DNA of 64,000 bases from FW021-bin31 sp964647485 (GCA_964647485.1 CAZYHV010000002.1:124001-188000), one strand, 5' to 3'. Shown: positions 35,129 through 44,925, numbered from the stretch's first letter. The notes: a model not told the origin generated them from the letters alone. Numbers and translations are program-made.

Positions 35129-37951
35129 TCATAAAAAAGCAGAAGTAGGACTATCCACATCTTCTTTTATCAAGCCCGGCTTCCCCTGATATAGCAGATA
35201 TCCCCCCTCTTCACCTCCTTCAGGACCTAATTCTATTAGGTAATCTGCATTCTTAATAACATCCAGGTTATGCTCAACAACAACCACCGTATTGCCCTGA
35301 TCAATCAATGCATTTAAAGAAGTTAATAATTTTTTAATATCATTAAAATGCAATCCGGTAGTGGGTTCATCAAAAATGAATAAAACATGCTCTTTTTGTC
35401 GTTTTTTACCTAAAAAGGAAGCCAGTTTAATACGTTGTGCCTCTCCTCCACTCAGCGTGTTAGAAGATTGTCCCAATTTAATATAGCCCAATCCCACATT
35501 ACTAAGTGGCTGCAATTTCCCAGATACCTCTTTCTCCTCAGCAAAAAATGTTATTGCTTCATCCACACTCATTTCCAATACTTCGTAAATACTCTTCCCT
35601 TTATACTTTACTTCCAACACTTCTTCTTTAAACCTTTTTCCTCTGCAACTTTCACAAAGTAAACGTACGTCTGCCAGAAATTGCATTTCCACAATCGTCT
35701 CTCCTTCCCCTTTACAAGTATCACAGCGCCCTCCATCCACGTTAAAAGAGAAATGTTTAGGTTTAAATCCTCTCATTTTACTTAATTGTTGAGAAGCATA
35801 CAATCCACGAATAGCATCATAGGCTTTGATATAAGTCACCGGATTAGAACGAGAAGACTTTCCGATAGGATTTTGATCGACTAATTCTATTTGTGTAATT
35901 TTCTGATAATCTCCTTTCAATGCTTTAAAATTGCCCGGTCTGCCGGAAGTCTCTTTCAATTGTCTTTTTATGGCCGGATATAGTATATCTTTGACTAAAG
36001 AGGTCTTCCCTGAACCACTGACTCCACTAACTACTGAAAGCGAACCTAAAGGAAATTTCACTTCTATATTCTTTAAGTTATGATGTTTACATCCTTCTAA
36101 AGAAAAACTATTCTTATACTTCCGTTTCGATTTAGGAACCTCTACCTTTAATTCTCCCTTTAAATAACGGCCTGTCAGACTATCTTTATCTTTTAGAATT
36201 TCTTGATAGGTGCCTGAAAAAATCACCTCTCCTCCCAAGTGACTGGCAAGTGGTCCCATGTCAATAATATAATCTGCAGCTTTCATTATCGCTTCATCGT
36301 GTTCTACAACAATAACGGTATTATTGAGTGCTTTTAAGCGTTGTAAAACCCCAATTAACCGATCCGTATCCCGAGAATGAAGTCCAATGCTTGGTTCGTC
36401 TAAGATATAGAGAGAATTGGTAAGATTACTTCCCAAAAAACGCGTCAATTGTATCCGCTGGCTTTCCCCTCCACTTAACGTATTGGCCGGCCGGTTTAAT
36501 GTCAGATATCCTAACCCTACCTCATCCAAAGTTTTTAATCTCTGATCAATTTCTAATAATAATCGCTTAGCTACTTTGGCATCAAAATCCGATAATTCCA
36601 GATTCTGAAACCATTTTCTCAATCGCTTCACCGGCATCTCTACCAAGTCTGCTATGGTCGCTTCCCCTATTCTAACATAAAGTGCTTCTTTCCTAAGCCT
36701 TTTCCCACTACATTCCGGACATGATGTCCTTCCTTGAAATCGAGATTTCAATACGCGGTATTGCACTTTATAAAGGTTTTCCTCTATCATCTTAAAGAAG
36801 GCACGAATCCCATCAAAATATGCATTGCCATCCCACAAAAGTTGTTGCTGTTTTGTTGTCAATTCTTCTATTGGAGTATGAATAGGAAAATTAAACTGGC
36901 GGGAGGAGTTGATTAATGCCTTGTTCCATTTCTCCATTTTTTTCCCATGCCAGCAAGCAATCGCACCTTCATATACACTTAAACTTTTATTGGGGATCAC
37001 TAAGTCCGGATCAATACCCAATACTTGTCCAAAACCTTCACATTTCGGACACGCCCCGAGAGGATTATTAAAAGAGAATAAATTGGGTACCGGTTCTTCA
37101 AAATCCATTCCGTCTTTTTCAAAACGTCCGGAGAAAGTATGTATCTTTCCAAAATCCACCTCTATAATACAACGATATTCATTTTCATAAAAAGCAGTTT
37201 GTATACTGTCTGCCAAACGATGTAACTCATCTTCTTCAAAATCCTTAACCACCAGCCTATCAATAACAACATACATTGAAGAAGAATCCTCCCATTTTAT
37301 AGTTTCCGAATCTAATACATCTTCAATTTTCAATACTTTTCCTTTCAGCTCTCCTCTCTTTTGATAAATTCTGTTAAATCCTTTCTGTAACAGTATTTTG
37401 AGCTCTTCTTCCCTACTTCTACCACTTCTTTCCGGAAGAGGAATAAGAATTTGTATCTTCTCTTTCTTTTCTCTCTTCCGAATAAAATCTACAATATCAC
37501 TAATTTCATCTTTTTGCACCAATTCTCCCGATTTTGGAGAATATGTTTTCCCAATTCTCGCATATAACAGCCTTAAATAATCATATATTTCCGTCATTGA
37601 CCCTACTGTAGATCGAGGCGTACGAAAAGCCACTTTCTGTTCTATGGCAATTGCGGGACAAATCCCTTTAATATAGTCTACCTCGGGTTTGTCCATCCTC
37701 ACTAAAAACTGACGAGCATATGCACTTAGGCTTTCTGCATATCTACGCTGTCCTTCTGCATATAATGTATCAATAGCCAGAGAAGATTTACCAGAACCTG
37801 ACACCCCCGTTATGACAACCAGACTATTTCTGGGTATAGAAACATCAATGTTTTTCAAATTATGAATCTTCGCCCCTTTGATAAAAATAGGAGAAGCTAA
37901 TTGGCTGGTTCGATACGCCATTTTCTGCTTTGCCATTGTCTTTGTATTCAT
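35129..37951 (-). CDS. uvrA: excinuclease ABC subunit UvrA
   Basis: UvrA detects bulky DNA damage and loads UvrB in nucleotide excision repair. The 940-residue protein has two ABC ATPase modules (Walker A GVSGSGKSSLA and GVSGSGKTSLV; signature LSGGESQRIQL and LSGGEAQRIKLA). Zinc-binding CxxC pairs are visible (CPKCEGFG, CPECSGKR, CDTCKGEG, CESCRGKR). Length is normal. ATG 37951 lies only 8 nt after a TACCTTTG box, so the mRNA would be nearly leaderless; internal Met codons at residues 6 and 11 are alternative starts. Confidence 0.97.
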   Translation of the reverse strand: MNTKTMAKQKMAYRTSQLASPIFIKGAKIHNLKNIDVSIPRNSLVVITGVSGSGKSSLAIDTLYAEGQRRYAESLSAYARQFLVRMDKPEVDYIKGICPAIAIEQKVAFRTPRSTVGSMTEIYDYLRLLYARIGKTYSPKSGELVQKDEISDIVDFIRKREKKEKIQILIPLPERSGRSREEELKILLQKGFNRIYQKRGELKGKVLKIEDVLDSETIKWEDSSSMYVVIDRLVVKDFEEDELHRLADSIQTAFYENEYRCIIEVDFGKIHTFSGRFEKDGMDFEEPVPNLFSFNNPLGACPKCEGFGQVLGIDPDLVIPNKSLSVYEGAIACWHGKKMEKWNKALINSSRQFNFPIHTPIEELTTKQQQLLWDGNAYFDGIRAFFKMIEENLYKVQYRVLKSRFQGRTSCPECSGKRLRKEALYVRIGEATIADLVEMPVKRLRKWFQNLELSDFDAKVAKRLLLEIDQRLKTLDEVGLGYLTLNRPANTLSGGESQRIQLTRFLGSNLTNSLYILDEPSIGLHSRDTDRLIGVLQRLKALNNTVIVVEHDEAIMKAADYIIDMGPLASHLGGEVIFSGTYQEILKDKDSLTGRYLKGELKVEVPKSKRKYKNSFSLEGCKHHNLKNIEVKFPLGSLSVVSGVSGSGKTSLVKDILYPAIKRQLKETSGRPGNFKALKGDYQKITQIELVDQNPIGKSSRSNPVTYIKAYDAIRGLYASQQLSKMRGFKPKHFSFNVDGGRCDTCKGEGETIVEMQFLADVRLLCESCRGKRFKEEVLEVKYKGKSIYEVLEMSVDEAITFFAEEKEVSGKLQPLSNVGLGYIKLGQSSNTLSGGEAQRIKLASFLGKKRQKEHVLFIFDEPTTGLHFNDIKKLLTSLNALIDQGNTVVVVEHNLDVIKNADYLIELGPEGGEEGGYLLYQGKPGLIKEDVDSPTSAFL

Positions 37952-37958
37952 AATTTCC

Positions 37959-37966
37959 CAAAGGTA
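37959..37966 (-). promoter_or_regulatory. uvrA promoter -7 box
   Basis: TACCTTTG on the minus strand, 8 nt before the annotated ATG, implies a leader of about 3 nt or use of an internal ATG. Confidence 0.55.
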
Positions 37967-38120
37967 AGATACTCTTCCTATTTATCCCGATTTCCTAAAT
38001 GGATTAGATTTTATTAAAATATTTCCCTATTTTTTTCAAAAAAGGGGCATTCAGGAAGATTATACCTATTTTTTAACGAGAAACAATTTTTTTATCCTTC
38101 CAAAAAAGTCATTTTTATTG

Positions 38121-38145
38121 TAATTTTGCACCTTGCTTCACAAGG
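38121..38145 (+). promoter_or_regulatory. SNF2-gene promoter -7 box and 5'-terminal hairpin
   Basis: TAATTTTG (38121-38128) fits TAnnTTTG. It is followed by CCTTG-CTTCA-CAAGG (38131-38145), which would fold at the very 5' end of the transcript, 17 nt before ATG 38162. The -7 box contains the TTG that would otherwise be taken as an upstream start. Confidence 0.45.
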
Positions 38146-38161
38146 AAAAGAAAACTATATT

Positions 38162-41100
38162 ATGCCAGTATCCGATCTCTTAGAATATGTTGAAAATCAT
38201 GCTAAACCCGAAGCGCTTAGGCAAGGAAAAACGATTTTTGCCATGCGTGGAGCTGTTTTGACGGATACAGATAAAAAAAATAAAAAAGCTACTTTTCAGA
38301 TTACTAATGACACTTTCCCAACCGTATATAAAGTCATTATAGACAGATATGATGATGCTGAAAGGTTCAGTCTCCATTGTGAATGCCCGGATAATGAGGA
38401 AGAAATATGCCGACATAAAGCTGCTGCAATTTTCCAATTAGACAATCTATTTGATGATGAGGATCCTGAAGAGGATCCTGCACTTTATAACCAGAAGCAC
38501 ACCCTGGTAAAAATGCAAAGCTTCGAACCCAAAACACTTCGGCTTCTTACCTCTCGCTCCAATTTCATCGAAGCAGAGAAAATTGCCAAGCAGCATAAAG
38601 CAGAAATAAAAAGAGAAAGAAATGAAGAGGTCACTGCTGTTCTAAAATACCAAAAGAAAACTTATCAACTCACTCTCAGAAGAACGGAAAATGGGAATTA
38701 TGAGACCTCCTGTAACTGTAATGAAACAGATCATCCCATCTGCAAGCATAAAACAGCTTTATTTCTACAATTATACAACCGGGAAGGAGAATACTACTTC
38801 GATACCATCAAAAATTGGGATAAAATAAAAAATAAACTATTGGCACAATATGGTTATTCATTAGCAGATAACCTGAAAGGAAAATTCGAATTTTCTTATA
38901 AAAAGGGGAAACCTTTTCTCCGCTTGCTGGATCCTTCAATCAAAAGAATTACAGAAAGACCTTCTAGTCACCCAAAGGAACAAGAAGAAGCCAATACTTT
39001 TCATCCACAGCCCTCTAATTCTTCAAAGGATGCTGTGGTATTGCCACAGGGCGTACGATCCCGACACCTTTCCGGAGCAGGAGGTCTGAACCAGTTCATG
39101 GACGAGCATAAAAACAGAGAATCAGGTATCTATAAACGCATTGGAATTGTTTTTAATCCCTTTGAGGAGGAATTTCCACATCTGGCATTGGATTTAGTTA
39201 AAGGAGATGTCAAAGAAGAGGAAGAACAATTTTTTGGACAAGTTCAGAAAATGGATCTTACCAGATACATTGACTTTTACAGCTATGCCAAAAAAGATCG
39301 AGATATCCTTTCTACCGTTCGGAAATTGCAACCTTCTGAAAGAACAAAATATCTGAATCGTCATTCTACATACGCCGGTCTGTGGGAGCATCTTTATGAA
39401 GATGAAGAAAAAAATACAATTCCGGATGAGACCAAGAAATTGCTGTTGGAATACATGTTTAACCGACTTAAAAAGTTATTCCCCCTTTTGGAAGACAATC
39501 AGCGTATTTTTCTTCTACCACAAGATCAATCGTATCGCTCTAAAGATTTAGATGCTTTACAAATAAGAATGGAAAGACTTCGACCGGAGTTCCATATTGT
39601 TAAAGATGCGAAAGAAGTAACTATTGATTGTTTTGTCACTATTGATGGAAAGCAAATCCCTGCCAACGAAAATCAATCTAAATCTCCATTATTGTTCTTA
39701 AGAAACGGAGAGGCTTTTCTACTCAACAGCGTGAAAGATGCCATGACGATCCTGCCATATCTTTCAAAAAACCCGAATTCTATTTCTGAAACAGAATGGC
39801 CCCGACATCTTCAACAAGAAATTTTGCCTCTTAGCGACAGATACAACGTCCGATTTTCATCCAATTTGGTAGAAAAATCAGACGAAATTAAGCCCCAATT
39901 TTGCATATCCTTTAAAGAGCTCAACAGTTTACTCATTATAAAACCCTTGTTTCTTTATAATACAGAAACTGTTGAATGGGACACCGGACAACAGATTACT
40001 ACTGTAGCTCATGATAAAGTATTGTTAGTCAAGCGCGACAAGAAAGCAGAAAAGGTCTTTTTCGACAAAATCAAAAAAGCACATCCCCGCTTCGAAAGAA
40101 ATATAGGACGCAATTATTTCCAACTACAATCGAAAGAAGCACTGAGTCGTAATTGGTTTTTGAAATTTATGGATTTTCTAAAAAAAGAAAAAATATTAAC
40201 CAAAGGACTGGATCGACTCAAGGAATTTCGTTTTAACCAAAATAAACCGGAAACAAAATTAGAGCTGAGCTCCAATATTGACTGGTTTGATGCAAAAGTA
40301 GAAGTCTCATTTGGAGAGCAAACAGCTCAAATTGCAGATATTAAAAGAGCCCTATCCCGAAAACAAAATTATGTTCCATTAAATGATGGTTCTTTAGGAA
40401 TTTTACCGGAAGAATGGATGGAGAAATACAGCCTTTTATTCAGAATGGGACAAACCACCGAAGGAGGATTGACGCTTTCAAAGTACAATTTCAGTATCAT
40501 AGACGAACTATATGATTACATTGATGATGACCGTCTCATTCAAGAGCTAGAAGAAAAAAGAAATAATCTCTTAAATTTTGAAAATATACCTCCTATTTCT
40601 ATCCCTTCTAATGTAAATACAGAACTGCGTAAATATCAGAAAAGTGGATTTCAATGGTTAAATTATCTGGATGAAATAAAATGGGGAGGAATTCTTGCCG
40701 ATGATATGGGATTAGGAAAGACTTTACAGACGCTTACCTTTTTTCAACATTTCAAAAATGAAAATGGGAAATGCCTATCTTTAGTAGTTTGCCCTACTTC
40801 TGTTATTTATAACTGGGAAAATGAAGTAAATAAATTCACCCCCGATTTAACTTTTCATATTCATCATGGTCCTAATAGAAATTACAACATCAAAGAATTA
40901 AAAGAATACAATATTCTCATTACTTCATATGGCACTTTAAGAAGTGATATACAATTATTTGCTAAATTCAATTTTGATTATGTTGTATTAGATGAATCAC
41001 AGTTTATTAAAAATCCATCCAGTAAAGTAACCAAAGCAGCACAATTATTGAATGCATCAAATAGATTTTGTCTTAGTGGGACCCCAATGCAAAACAACAC

Positions 41101-42010
41101 TTTTGATTTGTATTCTCAGATTAATTTTTTAAATCCCGGAATGCTTGGAAGTGTAGAATTCTTCAAGAGTGAATTTTCCCAACCTATCGACAAGGGACAG
41201 GATGAAGATTTAAAAGCTCATCTGCGGAAATTAGTTTATCCTTTCATCCTCCGACGAACAAAGGAACAAGTGGCCAAAGACCTTCCGAAAAAATCAGAAA
41301 TGGTACTTTTCTGCGAGATGAATGAAGATCAGCGTAAAGTCTATGATGAATATCGCAACATGTATCGTTCCAGAATACTCGGAACCATAGACGATAAAGG
41401 AATGGGGCGTTCACAGCTTACCATCTTACAAGGGTTAATGAGACTTCGGCAGATTTGTGATTCTCCGGCCATTTTAAAAGAAGAAGACTATGGAGAGTAT
41501 TCTATCAAACTAGATGAGTTATCGCGAGAATTGCAAGAAAATGTAGGCCATCATAAAGTACTTATTTTCTCTCAGTTCCTTGGAATGTTAGGTCTGATAA
41601 AAAAACAACTGCAAAATCTAAAAATCCCTTATGAATATTTTGATGGTAGCACCAAACCTACAGAAAGAGAAAAGGCGGTTTATAATTTCCAAAACAACAA
41701 AGAAAGTCGTGTATTTCTAATCTCTCTAAAAGCAGGAGGAGTCGGATTAAACCTCACAGCAGCTGATTATGTCTATATTGTAGATCCTTGGTGGAATCCG
41801 GCTGTAGAACAACAAGCCATAGATCGTACCCATCGAATTGGTCAAACAAAAAATATTTTCGCTTATCGCATGATTTGTAAAGATACCATAGAAGAGAAAA
41901 TTCTAACCCTTCAAAAGAAAAAGAAAACGTTGGTGAAAGATCTGATAGCAGACGATAACAGCTTTGTTAAAAAATTGACTAAAGAAGATGTGATGTATCT
42001 GTTCGGATAG
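38162..42010 (+). CDS. SWIM zinc-finger SNF2-family helicase
   Basis: The 1282-residue protein is a Swi2/Snf2 superfamily 2 translocase. Two SWIM-type zinc motifs lie in the N-terminal 230 residues (CECPDNEEEICRH and CNCNETDHPICKH). A long middle region follows, then the ATPase: LRKYQKSGFQWLNYL, Walker A DDMGLGKTLQTL, DESQ box (VLDESQFIKN), LSGTPMQNN, and the C-terminal helicase motifs (LKAGGVGLNLTAADYVYIVD, HRIGQTKNI). Bacterial members are thought to remodel DNA-protein complexes or RNA polymerase (RapA-like), but this one has no defined role. ATG 38162 is preferred to TTG 38126. Confidence 0.93.
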   Translation: MPVSDLLEYVENHAKPEALRQGKTIFAMRGAVLTDTDKKNKKATFQITNDTFPTVYKVIIDRYDDAERFSLHCECPDNEEEICRHKAAAIFQLDNLFDDEDPEEDPALYNQKHTLVKMQSFEPKTLRLLTSRSNFIEAEKIAKQHKAEIKRERNEEVTAVLKYQKKTYQLTLRRTENGNYETSCNCNETDHPICKHKTALFLQLYNREGEYYFDTIKNWDKIKNKLLAQYGYSLADNLKGKFEFSYKKGKPFLRLLDPSIKRITERPSSHPKEQEEANTFHPQPSNSSKDAVVLPQGVRSRHLSGAGGLNQFMDEHKNRESGIYKRIGIVFNPFEEEFPHLALDLVKGDVKEEEEQFFGQVQKMDLTRYIDFYSYAKKDRDILSTVRKLQPSERTKYLNRHSTYAGLWEHLYEDEEKNTIPDETKKLLLEYMFNRLKKLFPLLEDNQRIFLLPQDQSYRSKDLDALQIRMERLRPEFHIVKDAKEVTIDCFVTIDGKQIPANENQSKSPLLFLRNGEAFLLNSVKDAMTILPYLSKNPNSISETEWPRHLQQEILPLSDRYNVRFSSNLVEKSDEIKPQFCISFKELNSLLIIKPLFLYNTETVEWDTGQQITTVAHDKVLLVKRDKKAEKVFFDKIKKAHPRFERNIGRNYFQLQSKEALSRNWFLKFMDFLKKEKILTKGLDRLKEFRFNQNKPETKLELSSNIDWFDAKVEVSFGEQTAQIADIKRALSRKQNYVPLNDGSLGILPEEWMEKYSLLFRMGQTTEGGLTLSKYNFSIIDELYDYIDDDRLIQELEEKRNNLLNFENIPPISIPSNVNTELRKYQKSGFQWLNYLDEIKWGGILADDMGLGKTLQTLTFFQHFKNENGKCLSLVVCPTSVIYNWENEVNKFTPDLTFHIHHGPNRNYNIKELKEYNILITSYGTLRSDIQLFAKFNFDYVVLDESQFIKNPSSKVTKAAQLLNASNRFCLSGTPMQNNTFDLYSQINFLNPGMLGSVEFFKSEFSQPIDKGQDEDLKAHLRKLVYPFILRRTKEQVAKDLPKKSEMVLFCEMNEDQRKVYDEYRNMYRSRILGTIDDKGMGRSQLTILQGLMRLRQICDSPAILKEEDYGEYSIKLDELSRELQENVGHHKVLIFSQFLGMLGLIKKQLQNLKIPYEYFDGSTKPTEREKAVYNFQNNKESRVFLISLKAGGVGLNLTAADYVYIVDPWWNPAVEQQAIDRTHRIGQTKNIFAYRMICKDTIEEKILTLQKKKKTLVKDLIADDNSFVKKLTKEDVMYLFG

Positions 42011-42036
42011 GATTAGTAAAAAGAGGGGGAAATTTC

Positions 42037-42699
42037 CTATTCAAAAATCCAGTTAATTCCAACCCCAATCTTGACATTATAGGCCTTATCCAAAGTTTTA
42101 CTTTCTCCAAAAAGGTTAGTAAAGCCCTTATCTATTCGAACAAAACCTTCCAAATGTTCAGGAAGAGCATAACCTCCAACTACAGAAACCCCCAAATTCA
42201 AGTCATTTGCATTGTCTTGAATTTCTCTATACTGAGGATCTTTTTCTCCAATATTTTCACTTGCTAAAAAACCAAAAACCGGTCCGGCCATAGCAAAAAG
42301 CTTATCTCCTTTAATAATATTAAATCCTTTTATGTAATATTTTGCATACACGGGAATCTCAATATAGTTAAAGTGGTGTTTAATCGTTTCCTCCCCGGAC
42401 TGATCAGTTTCTCCCATCATGCTGAAATCTATTTGTGGAACAATATAAAAATGAACCGGCTTATAGTTATAAAGGCCATTTTGAGATTGAATCGGAATTT
42501 GCATAAACCCTCCAATATCGGGTCCAATCCTCCCCGACCCACCGGAATAGCCGGTAATAACGGAATAGTGTGCTCCAATTGTAGCTCCATACTGAATGTG
42601 TGCTTTTTTAACAATCGATTGGGCCTCGCTACTCCTGAAAGAAGCAAACATGAATAGTAATAATGCTCCTCCTATCGAACATATCCTTTTCAGTTTCAT
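42037..42699 (-). CDS. outer-membrane beta-barrel protein (PorT-like family)
   Basis: The 220-residue protein has a signal peptide (KRICSIGGALLLFMFASF, cleavage near SEAQ) followed by a small beta-barrel of the outer-membrane beta-barrel family found in Bacteroidota. Alternating strands are visible (YGATIGAHYSVI, IEIPVYAKYYIKG, LNLGVSVVGGYAL, VKIGVGINWIFE). The last residue is not aromatic; it ends in Glu after Phe. An in-frame ATG at 42732 would add 11 residues before the signal peptide, so ATG 42699 is chosen. The role is unknown; it need not be PorT itself. Confidence 0.85.
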   Translation of the reverse strand: MKLKRICSIGGALLLFMFASFRSSEAQSIVKKAHIQYGATIGAHYSVITGYSGGSGRIGPDIGGFMQIPIQSQNGLYNYKPVHFYIVPQIDFSMMGETDQSGEETIKHHFNYIEIPVYAKYYIKGFNIIKGDKLFAMAGPVFGFLASENIGEKDPQYREIQDNANDLNLGVSVVGGYALPEHLEGFVRIDKGFTNLFGESKTLDKAYNVKIGVGINWIFE

Positions 42700-42847
42700 A
42701 ATATTTTTTATCTTCCAACTTAACATTTTCATAATCTCTTTTTAATAGAATTCAGGATTCAAAAATCACAGATTAAAATAAAAGAAAGTTTCTCCGATCT
42801 AAACAAGGATAGTGCCATTTTTTTTACCCTCTTCTCTTCCTTTTCAA

Positions 42848-44266
42848 TCAGTTTACGTCTTCATTTCTACTTACGATTTGCCAAAATGTAAGAAATATAA
42901 TTTTCAAATCAAGTATAAAAGACCAATTTTCAAGATAATAAACATCTGCCGTAGTTCTTCTTCTTACGGCGTCCGGAGTTTTCGTTTCAGCACGGCTCGC
43001 TTTTATCTGAGCCAAACCTGTAATGCCGGGTTTTAGAAAATGACGAACCATATACCGATGATTCATAGATGAGTATAGTTTTATATCTGCCATCATATGT
43101 GGACGAGGACCTACAACAGACATACTTCCCCACCATACATTAAAAAATTGAGGTAGCTCATCCAAACTGGTTTTCCTTAAAAGGTTACCCATCTTTGTTA
43201 CTCGGGGGTCGTCCTTTTTTGCCATCACTTCATCAGCCTCTTTATTCATCCGCATCGTACGCAATTTAAGACAAGTAAAAAGTTTATTATTTCGTCCTAC
43301 TCTTTTTTGTTTAAAGAATATAGGTCCCGGAGAATCCAGATAAATTAATAAAGACAAAATAGGCAGCAACCAGCTTAATAACAAAAGAATAACCAAACTG
43401 GAAAAACACAAATCAAAACATCGCTTTAAAAATGCATTTTCAATCTTTTCTAAGGGCTCCGTACGCGCACTAAAGACCGGAATATCATTGATTACTTCAA
43501 ACTGACCATGTGCGGGCAAATAACCATAAATATCCATCAGCATCTGAAAACGCATCACTTTACTATCGGCAATTTCACGCAAACGTAACACATCCTTATC
43601 TTTCATTCCATGTGCAATGCAAAATATCTCATCTACCCGATGTTCTTCTAAGTAAGGAAATACAGATTCAAATTGTCCTTTATACAATCCATTTACGGTA
43701 GAATTGCTGATACGATGACCATCATAGAAAACACCAACAACTTCATAAGGAGTTGCCGATTTATGAATTAATCGTTCCCTCATTTCCTGTGACGTCGCAT
43801 TACCTCCTACCAATACAATCTTTTTCCTATATCTTTTACGAAAACGATCCGGGTATTTACGTAGTCGTAGTAATAATACTCTATTCATTGTTAATCCAAT
43901 GAAAAAGACAAGGAAAAAAAGTATAAAAAACCAAAAACCAAACTGTTGTTGCAATGAGCCATGATTCCACACTATCAGCATAATCTTGACAAGGATAATA
44001 CCCAAAGTAAAAATGATAAATGCTTTGACCATTTGATCATAAAAGGTCACCACATTTTTCTTTTGATATAGACTGTATATCCGACAATAACTAGCCGAAA
44101 AAAGCCACACCATATTTATAACGGATACAAATAAGAAACACCTGTGAAAATAAAGATATAAATCGATATGATTTACTGCCAACAGACAACCTATTAAAAG
44201 GACTATATTAAGCCAAAGCAAGTCTGCAAAAACATTTACATATTTAAGAATCCAATTAAGGTTCAT
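42848..44266 (-). CDS. polyprenyl-phosphate phosphoglycosyl transferase (WbaP/WcaJ-like)
   Basis: The 472-residue membrane protein transfers a sugar phosphate from a nucleotide sugar to undecaprenyl phosphate, the first step of exopolysaccharide or O-antigen synthesis. Four or five N-terminal membrane segments are followed by a nucleotide-binding-like middle region (KIVLVGGNATSQEM) and the C-terminal catalytic domain: a membrane helix, KQKRVGRNNKLFTCLKLRTM, DELPQFFNVWWGSMSVVGPR, LKPGITGLAQ. A second, short enzyme of the same type is encoded 95 bp upstream. No glycosyltransferases, flippase or polymerase are nearby. Confidence 0.93.
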   Translation of the reverse strand: MNLNWILKYVNVFADLLWLNIVLLIGCLLAVNHIDLYLYFHRCFLFVSVINMVWLFSASYCRIYSLYQKKNVVTFYDQMVKAFIIFTLGIILVKIMLIVWNHGSLQQQFGFWFFILFFLVFFIGLTMNRVLLLRLRKYPDRFRKRYRKKIVLVGGNATSQEMRERLIHKSATPYEVVGVFYDGHRISNSTVNGLYKGQFESVFPYLEEHRVDEIFCIAHGMKDKDVLRLREIADSKVMRFQMLMDIYGYLPAHGQFEVINDIPVFSARTEPLEKIENAFLKRCFDLCFSSLVILLLLSWLLPILSLLIYLDSPGPIFFKQKRVGRNNKLFTCLKLRTMRMNKEADEVMAKKDDPRVTKMGNLLRKTSLDELPQFFNVWWGSMSVVGPRPHMMADIKLYSSMNHRYMVRHFLKPGITGLAQIKASRAETKTPDAVRRRTTADVYYLENWSFILDLKIIFLTFWQIVSRNEDVN

Positions 44267-44275
44267 GGCAAGTCA

Positions 44276-44327
44276 ATATCAATTTGATATAAAGCAAATT
44301 ATTTTAAATAACAACCGGACAAAGATA
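44276..44327 (-). promoter_or_regulatory. promoter and palindrome upstream of the large phosphoglycosyl transferase gene
   Basis: TATCTTTG on the minus strand (44320-44327) fits TAnnTTTG. Between it and the ATG at 44266 lies a perfect palindrome, ATATCAA-T-TTGATAT (44276-44290). A protein bound there would sit just downstream of transcription start. The 95-bp gap holds nothing else. Confidence 0.4.
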
Positions 44328-44361
44328 GTTTATTTTACAATATAAAATAAAGAAATTAACC

Positions 44362-44925
44362 TTATGTACGGATAGGATTTTTCACGCAATCTCCCCACCC
44401 TTTTCCAAAAGCTGTCATCATTATACATCCGAAATAAACCTTTAAATTCATATGCTTAAGCATGTATATATCAACCTTTGCCTGACGTTTGGGCATAGAA
44501 GTATCTATCCTGTTAATTTGTGCCAACCCGGTAATGCCGGGTAAATATTCATACACTCCCTCCTTTTCTCTTTCGATCATCACTTCTTCCTGACAAGGGA
44601 TTACGGGTCGGGGACCTACCAAACTCATATCTCCTCTGAGAACATTAAACAACTGCGGAATTTCATCTAATTTTATCTTCCTTAAAAAGTGCCCTATCCT
44701 CGTAATGGATTTCCCATCGGCTTCATGGGAAGAGGTTTCCGGAGTATCTAAAGTCATCGTTCTGAATTTGTATAACGTAAAAGGTTTCTTGTGCCTTCCA
44801 ATACGTTTTTGTACTAAAACAGGCACACCGGTATCGAACAGTAAAATAATAAATAATAGAATACCTATAGGCAAAAGAATAATCAGTCCTAATAAAGCAA
44901 ATGTAAAATCAAAAACCCTTATCAT
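44362..44925 (-). CDS. short monotopic sugar transferase (PglC-like)
   Basis: The 187-residue protein is a minimal phosphoglycosyl transferase: one N-terminal membrane helix (ALLGLIILLPIGILLFIILL), then LVQKRIGRHKKPFTLYKFRTM, KLDEIPQLFNVLRGDMSLVGPR, and LPGITGLAQI. Such enzymes attach the first sugar phosphate to the lipid carrier. It lies upstream of the larger enzyme of the same activity, and a separate promoter is present between them. Having two initiating enzymes together, without the rest of a glycan cluster, is unusual. Confidence 0.92.
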   Translation of the reverse strand: MIRVFDFTFALLGLIILLPIGILLFIILLFDTGVPVLVQKRIGRHKKPFTLYKFRTMTLDTPETSSHEADGKSITRIGHFLRKIKLDEIPQLFNVLRGDMSLVGPRPVIPCQEEVMIEREKEGVYEYLPGITGLAQINRIDTSMPKRQAKVDIYMLKHMNLKVYFGCIMMTAFGKGWGDCVKNPIRT

